Assembly: GCF_030813235.1 (NCBI RefSeq)
Contig: NZ_JAUSUB010000031.1
Location: forward strand, 1-62,133
DNA length: 62,133 nt
DNA from: Cytobacillus purgationiresistens
GTDB lineage: Bacteria; Bacillota; Bacilli; Bacillales; Cytobacillaceae
Direction of reading: 5' to 3'
In this document: positions 55,420 to 62,133 of the stretch, in pieces
Numbering within the stretch: position 1 is the first letter of the stretch
Layout of the letters: every line of letters starts with the position of its first letter
Position numbers and translations under genes: made by a program
Notes under the pieces: model-generated
What the model was told of the DNA's origin: nothing
Seen by the model: the letters and a program-made list of their open reading frames with translations, nothing else
The model's database searches: none

Positions 55420-56619
55420 TTAATTACTTCTAATCATCACCGTACTGATTTCACCTGATTGATTTTGAGAAGTTAGTAGAATTCTATTTAGTGTAGAATT
55501 TTGCTTAGCTACCAGTCCAGCGGGTGTAACCATCTGTTTTTGATCATTCTTGACTGTATTTGAAGGTAATGTTTGATTAACCAAAATACCTGATGCAGCC
55601 ACTAACTGTAATAATCCATTGGCACCGAAAGCTTCACCAATTAATTCTTTGATCGGGAATATGGGTACCTCAGGTAAAAGCTCGGATAATGCCTCTTGTT
55701 CTTGTAAATCAGTTTCTGGCATCCCATTTGCTCCAGAAATGATTAAATCTATATCATCATTAGTTAATTGATTATTTTGAAGTAGCGCTGATATGCTTTT
55801 CTGAAGGGTGTATTTACGACTATTTGGTTTCCTGGAAGGGGCATATCTACTATCCCATCCTTCAACAACTGCATAAATATCCACACCTCTACTTTCTGCA
55901 GTCCATCGTTTCTCTAGAACAGCTACGCCAGCACCTTCTGCTGTAATAATTCCTTTTGAATCATTTGAATAGATGTTTCCTTGTTCACTACTATATTCTG
56001 ATGGAATTAAACCAGACTTTTTGAATAACCACATTGTTGATGGATCGATATGATCAACACCCCCTGAGATAACATAATTGGCTCGATTTTTTAATAGTAA
56101 ATTTAGAGCAAAACCAATACTATCTAGCCCTGCATTTTCCCCTGTAGTAATGGTTGTATTACTTCCTTTTGCACCAAATCTAATACCTAATTGTGATGCA
56201 GGTGAATTAGCTAACGCATTTGGTGCTTGCATAGGGCTTACAAATTTGGGTCCTTTATTTAGGGTTGTTAAATCATAATCTATTGCTGATTCCATTCCAG
56301 TAAAGTTACAACCAACAACTACTCCTATTTCATTAGCTTCCGGTTTATTTTCGAAAAGATTTGAATTTTTAAGAGCTAAGATTGATGCTCCCATAATATA
56401 TTTAGAGCTAGGCACCATATAACGGATGCCTTTTTTACCCATTAGCTCTTCTGGTTTCCATTCATCACCAATTTTCCAAACTTTTTGGTTACTGAAGTCT
56501 TTTAACTGTTTTTTTGTATCCAAATTACTAATCAGTGTTTTCCAGAAGTGATCAACGGTACTTGCAAATGGGGTAATAACCCCCAACCCTGATATAACAA
56601 TTTCCTCTTTATTAAGCAT
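55420..56619 (-). CDS. Chain-length-factor-like ketosynthase (KS-beta)
   Basis: The 399-residue protein has the FabF fold but lacks all three catalytic residues. Where KS has TACAAG it has TGENAG (Cys to Glu). The HGTGT position reads ISGANGM (His lost) and the GHTMGA position reads GEAFGA (His to Glu). This is the hallmark of chain-length factors that pair with an active KS. The start ATG 56619 is behind GGGGAGGT, and it overlaps the active KS gene by 8 bp, as in type II PKS loci. It should set chain length in a heterodimer with the upstream KS. Confidence 0.85.
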   Translation of the reverse strand: MLNKEEIVISGLGVITPFASTVDHFWKTLISNLDTKKQLKDFSNQKVWKIGDEWKPEELMGKKGIRYMVPSSKYIMGASILALKNSNLFENKPEANEIGVVVGCNFTGMESAIDYDLTTLNKGPKFVSPMQAPNALANSPASQLGIRFGAKGSNTTITTGENAGLDSIGFALNLLLKNRANYVISGGVDHIDPSTMWLFKKSGLIPSEYSSEQGNIYSNDSKGIITAEGAGVAVLEKRWTAESRGVDIYAVVEGWDSRYAPSRKPNSRKYTLQKSISALLQNNQLTNDDIDLIISGANGMPETDLQEQEALSELLPEVPIFPIKELIGEAFGANGLLQLVAASGILVNQTLPSNTVKNDQKQMVTPAGLVAKQNSTLNRILLTSQNQSGEISTVMIRSN

Positions 56620-57829
56620 GGGTGTACCTCCCCAAAATAATACTGGCTACATTTCCTCCAAATGCAAAAGAGTTACTAAGTGCATAATTAACTTTGGTGG
56701 CTAAACTTTTATTAGGTACAACGTTTTTAACACACTCTGGATCTTCCACTTCATGGTTCATGGTTGGAGGAATAACTGAATGATAAATTGCTAGAGAACA
56801 ACAAGCAGCTTCTATTGCACTAGCAGCACCCATAGTATGCCCTAGCATCGATTTAATTGAACTAACTGGAATAGTATCCGCTCGTTCTCCGAATAAGTAC
56901 TTAATTGCAATTGACTCTGTATGATCATTAGCTCTAGTTCCTGTTCCGTGAGCATTTATATAGGAGATGTCTTCTTTTGATAATCCAGATTCTTTTAATG
57001 CTTCTAATGCAGCTTGGATTGCTCCTTCTCCTTCAGGGTGAGGGGCAGTAGGATGGTGAGCATCACATGCCAAACCGTAGCCTTTAAGCTCAGCATAAAT
57101 ACGAGCCCCTCTATTTATTGCGTATTCGTAGTCTTCAAGAATCAAAATTCCTGCACCTTCGCTAACATTGATACCGTTTCGGTTTTTATCAAAAGGTTTA
57201 GATGCATCATCTGATAGAGCCCCTAGGCGATGGAAGGTAGTATAGATAACTCGAGACATGGCATCTGCACCACCTGCAATGGCTATCGTAGCTTTTCCAT
57301 CTTTTATTAAATCGCTAGCAAACCCAATTGCATAATTGCCTGCGGCACAAGCAGTTGGAATAACCATAGTTGTTCCCATACTACCTAATTCCTCAGATAT
57401 TGCAGCAGCTATATGGTTAGCTGGGTAGTGGGAGATAAATTCAGGTTTTACCATCTGATTTGCATTATTTAAATCATGATAGTTTTCAATGACTGAATTG
57501 TTTCCCATAGTAGTACCTATGCATACCGATGTCTCCTCCGAAAGAACTGTAGTATCAATCTGGGCGTCCTTAATAGCCATTTTTGTTGCTGCTACAGCTA
57601 GTTGAGTAGTTCTCCCATAGTCATTAGGATTAAGATATTCAAAGTAAGGAGATGGATCAAAATCTTTTACTTCCCCACCGATATGAGTATCGAATTTATC
57701 AGTGTTAAATGCTTTAATATCCTCCTTAGTACCAATTGTTCCGGTACAGAGATTATCCCAGAATAGTTCTTTTGTAATACCAATTGGACTAATGACACCA
57801 ATACCGGTAATTACTACTCTTTTAGACAT
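56612..57829 (-). CDS. FabF-like ketosynthase, KS-alpha of a type II PKS
   Basis: The 405-residue enzyme has a full triad: PTACAAGNYAIGFA with Cys161, INAHGTGT and GHTMGAAS. It catalyses decarboxylative condensation of malonyl-ACP with the growing chain. It overlaps the ACP gene by 8 bp and the KS-beta gene by 8 bp. Because it is paired with an inactive partner and its own ACP, ketoreductase and dehydratase, I take it as the KS of a highly reducing type II PKS rather than a spare FabF. A dedicated fatty-acid role is the alternative. Confidence 0.9.
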   Translation of the reverse strand: MSKRVVITGIGVISPIGITKELFWDNLCTGTIGTKEDIKAFNTDKFDTHIGGEVKDFDPSPYFEYLNPNDYGRTTQLAVAATKMAIKDAQIDTTVLSEETSVCIGTTMGNNSVIENYHDLNNANQMVKPEFISHYPANHIAAAISEELGSMGTTMVIPTACAAGNYAIGFASDLIKDGKATIAIAGGADAMSRVIYTTFHRLGALSDDASKPFDKNRNGINVSEGAGILILEDYEYAINRGARIYAELKGYGLACDAHHPTAPHPEGEGAIQAALEALKESGLSKEDISYINAHGTGTRANDHTESIAIKYLFGERADTIPVSSIKSMLGHTMGAASAIEAACCSLAIYHSVIPPTMNHEVEDPECVKNVVPNKSLATKVNYALSNSFAFGGNVASIILGRYTHA

Positions 57830-58082
57830 TAGCTGGTTGATCCTCTACTTTTAAGTCCTTCAATTCAATGACAAGATCGTAAACTTCATTTAAAGAACGA
57901 ATTCTAGTGATATATTCTTCATCAACTGTTAAATTGTAGTTTTGTTCAATTTGAGCAATGATTTCTAAAGCCATCATGCTATCTACACCTAAATTCATGA
58001 CAAAGTCATCGTTATCTGCAAAATCCTCTTCCTCAATCACTTCAGCAATAATATTTCTTAATTCTTCTTTTAAGTTTTCCAT
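57822..58082 (-). CDS. Acyl carrier protein of the type II PKS
   Basis: The 86-residue ACP carries the attachment Ser in MNLGVDSMMALEIIAQIE, with the acidic helix II of ACPs. Its ATG follows GGAGG. It is placed between the ketoreductase and KS-alpha genes and overlaps KS-alpha by 8 bp. It will need a PPTase; the Sfp-type enzyme at 27 kb or the host AcpS could serve. Confidence 0.9.
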   Translation of the reverse strand: MENLKEELRNIIAEVIEEEDFADNDDFVMNLGVDSMMALEIIAQIEQNYNLTVDEEYITRIRSLNEVYDLVIELKDLKVEDQPANV

Positions 58083-58119
58083 TTATAATATCCTCCGTTC
58101 AAATTTTAATAACTTATTG

Positions 58120-58860
58120 TTAAGAGCTGATACCACCATCCATGACTAAAACAGTGCCAGTCATATAACTTGCTGCAGGAGATAATAAGAATTTCACAGT
58201 GCCTGAAATTTCATCTAGGGTACCAGGCCTCCTTAAAGGTACTTCTTTTAGCACTTCTTTCTGTTTTTCTGGATCAATATTGTGCCACATGTCAGTTTCT
58301 ATGAAGCCGGGTGCAATTGCATTAACCAAGATATTATATCTAGCGGTTTCTTTGGATAAGGACCTAACAAAGCCTATCTGAGCAGCCTTGGAAGCTGCAT
58401 AGTTGGTTTGTCCAGGAATTCCTTTTATCCCACTTACTGAAGTGATACATATGATTCTTCCTTTTTTTTGTTTCATCATTTCAAAAATAACAGACTTGGC
58501 ATAATTAAAAGTACCGCCAAGATTGGTTGATATGACATTATCCCAATCCTCCTCATTCATCATAATAAGAGGAGCATCACGTACAATACCTGCATTAATC
58601 ACCAATGCATCCAATCCATTTAAATGCTTTTTCATTTGCGTTACGGCTGCCTTTGTTTCAATTAATGATTTAGCATTTGATTGAAAGCCTTGAACACTTC
58701 CTTTATAACCATTTGTAGATTGATAGACTTCTTCTGCAGCAGCATGATTGTTATGATATGTGAATGCTACCTCAGCCCCTTCTTTAGCTAAGGCCTCTAC
58801 AGTAGCTCTCCCTATGCCTCTAGAACCGCCTGTGACGATGATTTTTTGGCCCTTAAACAT
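58120..58860 (-). CDS. FabG-type 3-ketoacyl-ACP reductase
   Basis: The 246-residue short-chain dehydrogenase shows VTGGSRGIGRATVEAL (cofactor), VINAGIVRD (NAG), CITSVSGIKG with catalytic Ser, and YAASKAAQIG with Tyr and Lys. It reduces 3-ketoacyl-ACP with NADPH. AAGGGGG precedes the ATG at 58860, and the MbtH stop lies 32 bp upstream. As the only reductase in the operon it fits the highly reducing type II PKS reading. Confidence 0.9.
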   Translation of the reverse strand: MFKGQKIIVTGGSRGIGRATVEALAKEGAEVAFTYHNNHAAAEEVYQSTNGYKGSVQGFQSNAKSLIETKAAVTQMKKHLNGLDALVINAGIVRDAPLIMMNEEDWDNVISTNLGGTFNYAKSVIFEMMKQKKGRIICITSVSGIKGIPGQTNYAASKAAQIGFVRSLSKETARYNILVNAIAPGFIETDMWHNIDPEKQKEVLKEVPLRRPGTLDEISGTVKFLLSPAASYMTGTVLVMDGGISS

Positions 58861-58892
58861 GATTATTGCCCCCTTTACCTTTAGAAATTAAA

Positions 58893-59093
58893 TTATTTAG
58901 AAGGGGACATTGCCTGTCGCAAACTAAGTGGTCTCATATCGGTCCAAACTTTTTCAATTTGCTGAAGGCATGTCTCCTTTTCTCCTACAGTTCCTTCCTC
59001 TGTCCATCCTGAAGGTGTTTTTTTATGTGCAGGCCATATGGAATATTGCTCTTCATGATTGAACACAACCTTATATAATAATTCCTGTGTCAT
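58893..59093 (-). CDS. MbtH-like NRPS chaperone
   Basis: The 66-residue product has the MbtH signature: [27 protein letters not shown] and [10 protein letters not shown]. MbtH proteins bind and activate adenylation domains. The preferred start is ATG 59093, 6 nt behind AAAGGAGGTG; the in-frame GTG at 59102 lies within that ribosome site. No NRPS lies on this strand in the window, so it either serves region A/B in trans or is left over from an NRPS lost at the 60.15-kb junction. Confidence 0.92.
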   Translation of the reverse strand: MTQELLYKVVFNHEEQYSIWPAHKKTPSGWTEEGTVGEKETCLQQIEKVWTDMRPLSLRQAMSPSK

Positions 59094-59128
59094 TTTTTTC
59101 ACCTCCTTTAAATGAAGTGTCTATTAAC

Positions 59129-60169
59129 TTAGTATTCAGGGACAAATTCTAGATGTTGCTTGTTTACAGTACTACTATCACTTACAATTTTTCCGTAATC
59201 TACTTTTATGATTCTTTCAGCTAGATGAAAATATTGATCATCGTGCGTAATGACAAGAATGGTTTTCCCCTCTTTTTGCATATCCGGTAAAAGATGAGTA
59301 TAAAAGACTTCCTTAAAAATAGGATCTTGATCTGCTGCCCACTCATCAAATACATAGAAGGGTCTATCTTCAAGATAAGCTGTAAGTAGAGCGAGTCTTT
59401 TTCTTTGTCCTTGTGATAGCTTAGTTGTCGAAAGTTGGCCGTTATTTATTTGTACCTTATGGTTGAGTTGTAGAAGTTCTAGATAATATTGTGCTTCTTC
59501 ACTTTTAGAGCTTTCGATTCCTAACATATTTTCAAATAGATAAAAATCACTAAAAACAACAGAGAATAATTGTCTATAGGAGTCTAAATTCTGTTCTTTT
59601 ATTTCTATGCCGTCTAATAAGATAGAACCTGATTCTGGATAATATAGACCGGTTAACATTTTCGCGATGGTGGTTTTCCCACTCCCATTTCCTCCTATTA
59701 AGAAAACAAGCTCTCCTGGTACAAAAGTTAAGCTATCTATTTGAAGAGTAAAGTTTAAATCTTCTTTTTCTCTGTAATATTGATGCTCTAGTTTCTTAAA
59801 TTCTAGAGTATGAAATTTAGGATGCTTATTTCCTTCTTCTGACAATATGTTATCATCCACTGTTAGGCCTAAGCTTTCTATTTTATTTAATGCAATGTTA
59901 GCTTTACCAAAGTTAGGCATGATATTGAGAATCGTGATTAATGGTGTCATCATGTATAAGATAGCAAGAGTATACCCCACCATAATTTCTGTATTTGCGG
60001 AATTTAGGATTGGTCCTAAAAAAAGGACAATTCCTATAAAAAAGAGAAACAAAAGTTGGCCCCAATTTCCAGCAAAAGTGTAAAGTGTCATCCCTTTCAC
60101 CGTACTTTTGTATACACCATTGACAGTGGGTAGCGTAAGATGTTCTAAATAAAAGGTCTGCACCGGCAC
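59129..60169 (-). pseudogene. Cyclic-peptide ABC exporter, N-terminal part deleted
   Basis: The remaining 346 residues match the C-terminal two-thirds of SyrD/PvdE-type cyclic-peptide exporters: GNWGQLLFLFFIG and a further membrane pair, then GGNGSGKTT (Walker A), LSQGQRKRLALL (signature) and FYVFDEWAADQDP (Walker B with Glu). Full-length members have about 540-560 residues with six membrane segments; the first three or four are missing. The only start (GTG 60169) lies in phage-derived sequence without a ribosome site. The family exports lipopeptides, siderophores and cyclic peptides, consistent with the MbtH gene 36 bp away. Confidence 0.82.
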
Positions 60170-61016
60170 TAAACTGGTCTGGAAAAGTACTATACGATTG
60201 AGTAATCCTATAAGCGCCGGAATGGTGTCCTGTTAAACTACCATCAATCCCTAAGTTAATTGCATTATTATTGGAAATCCCTGAAATACTAGGGCCTCCA
60301 TTTGAGTTTCTCGTTAGCCAATATAGGCCTTTATCTAAATTTAAAGAAATAGGAATGCTTTTTACACCAGTAGTAGCAGTATCAACTTCACCAGCATCTA
60401 GTATAAGTTTACCAGGATAACAATTACCATTATCCTTATAGATTCCTAATCTTGCTTTCGTATTAGTTGCACCTCCGTCAACTTTAATAGCGATTGCATC
60501 AAAAGTAGTAGGTTCTGAAACTGGAAATGGAAAAGCATCCATTAAATTTTCTGCAATAAAAATATTAGGCGTAATACTGGTAGCGCTAATAGAATTTGTC
60601 CTCCATGCTCCGGGGCTATGGAGATATGGACTTATTCCTAATAGTTTTTCGTCTAAAAAACTGGTATTTCCAATATAGTTTATATCAACAGTAATTACAT
60701 CTAAGGGTGACTGTGCTTCATGAAATACTAAAACTCCATAAGCAGGTTGAAGAGTATATTCTGAACTTGCAACTTCTGAGTTATTTCTATAAACTCTTGG
60801 TGATGGAGTGTCTAGCCAGTTTCTAATAGTCCCTTCATATATTCTAAAGTGATATGAAGAGTCAGGTTGATCACTTACAGCAGTAAGCTTATGACCTGCA
60901 ACTGTTTGTGTTTTCATATCAATAATTGATTCAATCTTATTAATGGAATGCTGTAGTCCAGAAATATGTGCTGCTAAAATATCAGTACTTTTTATATCTC
61001 TATAAGGTGTAATCAT
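60140..61016 (-). CDS. Phage tail (fibre/baseplate-associated) protein, C-terminus lost
   Basis: ATG 61016 (MITPYRDIKSTDILAAHISG) follows GGAGG. The phage-like part has a helical start, then beta-rich domains (YTLQPAYGVLVFHEAQSPLD, ITVDINYIGN, IKVDGGATNTKARLGIYKDN, GLYWLTRNSNGG) typical of siphovirus tail-tip proteins downstream of Dit. At about 60.15 kb the phage sequence meets the exporter gene in another frame; the phage frame then runs out of frame through exporter DNA to a stop at 59913. The final 80 residues are therefore nonsense. Confidence 0.65.
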
Positions 61017-61025
61017 TTTTACCTC

Positions 61026-61790
61026 CTAAATCCATCTACTCTTGCAATAGATTGATAACCCATTTAATTTAAAGTTTTCTGTAGTCGTAATCTTAAAACT
61101 ATTATTTCCAGGGATACTAAATGGAAAATCCAAATTTACAAGTTGATTTATAGCGCTTTTTATTGTTACACCATTTTCCTTTATATATGCCGTTTTAAGG
61201 CCATAGTCGATTATCAATTCTTGTGTTTGAAGTAATTCACCTTTATATTTAATTTCACTAGAATTTAAATGCAGGTTTAATGTACCTTGTTCACTACTAT
61301 TCCCTTTGACACTTATAAAAGGATATGATTCTGCTGTACCTTTACGGATAAATGTATACTCCCCTTTTTGAGTATAGGAATATACATCATCTAATACTGC
61401 ATATGCATATGGGTCAGGAATTAAAAATGAAATTTCTCCCCTGCCGTGTGTGAGTATTTGTTCTAGACTACTCTCCCCAGATAATACAGCAACATAGTAT
61501 TTATCAGTCTCGTCATCAATGATTAATTGTAAAGCACCTTTTGCAGGATTAAGCCATGCAGCTATATTCCTACGAGTTTCTTGTAACCTTTTCATTGAAT
61601 GTTCACTTAACAGAATTTCAAAGTTAATTTCTAAAAAATCAAACTGTGAACCGACATAATGTATACCATGTTTAGTTGGTAAAGATACAGTTTTTGATTG
61701 AATATTAGGAAGAACTGGTCTTTCAATATTAGTAATTAAAATACCAAACTCAGAGCTATGTTTACCTCCATATGAAAATCCAAAACTCAT
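61026..61790 (-). CDS. Siphovirus distal tail protein (Dit)
   Basis: The 254-residue protein begins MSFGFSYGGKHSSEFGILIT and contains GIHYVGSQFDFLEINFEI, AWLNPAKGALQLIIDDETDKYYVAVLSG and FLIPDPYAY, hallmarks of Dit/SPP1 gp19.1-like proteins that form the tail hub. The C-terminal part is a beta domain (galectin-like in relatives). It lies between tape-measure and tail-tip genes as in SPP1-type tails. It ends 10 bp before the tail-fibre gene. Confidence 0.85.
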   Translation of the reverse strand: MSFGFSYGGKHSSEFGILITNIERPVLPNIQSKTVSLPTKHGIHYVGSQFDFLEINFEILLSEHSMKRLQETRRNIAAWLNPAKGALQLIIDDETDKYYVAVLSGESSLEQILTHGRGEISFLIPDPYAYAVLDDVYSYTQKGEYTFIRKGTAESYPFISVKGNSSEQGTLNLHLNSSEIKYKGELLQTQELIIDYGLKTAYIKENGVTIKSAINQLVNLDFPFSIPGNNSFKITTTENFKLNGLSIYCKSRWI

Positions 61791-61792
61791 AA

Positions 61793-62056
61793 TTAAGTAT
61801 TCACCCCCGATGCACGTAAAACTCGTTTTTGTTGTTGATATAATTGTTGAGATATTAATTTAATATCGGCTTCTTCACGTACAACCAATTGACTGATATT
61901 AAATTGGTTTACAATCCCAGAATTTTTAGATGTGTTTACGCCATTAGCCATGGTTGTATCTAAAGTAGGTACAGTTAGTAAATGGTTTAATGCTCCCTGT
62001 ACTTTAGGTAATCCACCATAGATAGATTGTTGAATTGGTGGATAGGCTACACTTAG
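61793..62056 (-). pseudogene. Tape-measure protein C-terminus, interrupted by an IS
   Basis: The minus-strand frame ends NQFNISQLVVREEADIKLIS then LYQQQKRVLRASGVNT and TAA at 61793. This is the usual C-terminus of siphovirus tape-measure proteins (IREEADIxxIAxxLYxxQ). At about 62056 the frame runs into the end of an insertion sequence and hits a stop, so the tape measure is split. Only about 87 residues are visible. Confidence 0.65.
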
Positions 62057-62133
62057 TTAGACAGAATTTTTAAGGTCAAGTAGACTACATATAATACTTT
62101 CAAGGAGAATCTACATGACTAAAAGAGAACGCC
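62055..62133 (+). mobile_element. Left end of an IS3-family element
   Basis: From about 62055 the sequence (TTAGACAGAATTTTTAAGG...) looks like the terminal repeat and leader of an IS3-family element, followed by an OrfA start at 62115. It interrupts the tape-measure frame. The element continues beyond the window. Confidence 0.6.
62115..62133 (+). CDS. IS3-family OrfA start, partial
   Basis: ATG 62115 lies behind CAAGGAGAATCTAC and opens MTKRER, as in many IS3/IS150-type OrfA proteins. Only six codons are in the window. Confidence 0.5.

Noticed and set aside
55420..56619. Second active ketosynthase
   Set aside because: All three catalytic residues are replaced, so it is a chain-length-factor-like partner.

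Overview
The window is low-GC, Gram-positive DNA of Bacillaceae type. The signs are strong AGGAGG ribosome sites with ATG/GTG/TTG starts, AT-rich sigma-A promoters, PadR-HAAS pairs, an AbrB remnant, a SinI-like gene, a YheI/YheH-type ABC pair and a siphovirus tail module. Transposon remnants and broken genes are dense, so this is an accessory region: a plasmid or a genomic island. The sequence alone does not say which. I saw no tRNA, rRNA, CRISPR array or replication origin.

Layout. (1) 1-5.4 kb: a minus-strand PhyH-like gene carrying in-frame 63-bp repeats, a truncated tyrosine recombinase, a Tn3-family transposase and a beheaded resolvase whose broken end abuts a cysteine-rich, bacteriocin-like peptide gene. 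(2) 5.4-8.2 kb: a PadR-HAAS pair, a Tn3-derived miniature element and a 5'-truncated carbamoyltransferase. (3) 8.6-20.8 kb, very AT-rich biosynthetic region A: a heterodimeric ABC exporter, an IS1182-family remnant, then an operon of acyl-CoA dehydrogenase-like protein, BtrH-like protein, two stand-alone adenylation domains (the second with a nonsense codon), a carrier protein, a beta-sandwich protein, a second BtrH-like protein and a 10-codon ORF. There is no condensation domain. (4) 20.9-25.6 kb: small phage/plasmid-type ORFs, a Fic protein and an abrB remnant. (5) 25.9-40.8 kb, visibly less AT-rich biosynthetic region B: an arginine deiminase/amidinotransferase-type enzyme divergent from a phosphopantetheinyl transferase, a type II thioesterase, and an NRPS/PKS line (C-A-PCP, KS-AT-ACP with a mutated AT nucleophile, luciferase-like monooxygenase, C-A-PCP-TE). 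(6) 40.8-48 kb: decayed DNA, a CBS/CNNM membrane protein, a secreted YiiX-like protein, an anchored extracytoplasmic protein and a small SinI-like gene. (7) 48-52 kb: an RND exporter divergent from a second PadR-HAAS pair. (8) 52-59.1 kb, minus strand, biosynthetic region C: MbtH, ketoreductase, ACP, KS-alpha, KS-beta, dehydratase, aminotransferase and aldehyde dehydrogenase, a compact type II PKS of the highly reducing kind. (9) 59.1-62.1 kb: a cyclic-peptide ABC exporter that has lost its N-terminus and is joined to a phage tail gene, followed by Dit and tape-measure genes, the latter cut by an IS.

How it fits together. Region A looks like a small assembly line that activates amino acids on free-standing A domains, holds them on a free-standing carrier, oxidises them with the dehydrogenase homologue and releases or transfers the product with BtrH-like papain-fold acyltransferases, with export by the ABC pair. 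Region B has its own PPTase, editing thioesterase and release TE and should make a short peptide-polyketide. Region C should build a reduced or polyene acyl chain; MbtH and the broken cyclic-peptide exporter suggest that an NRPS once adjoined it. Regions A and C both show damage (nonsense codon, deletion junction), so some of these pathways may be dead in this strain.
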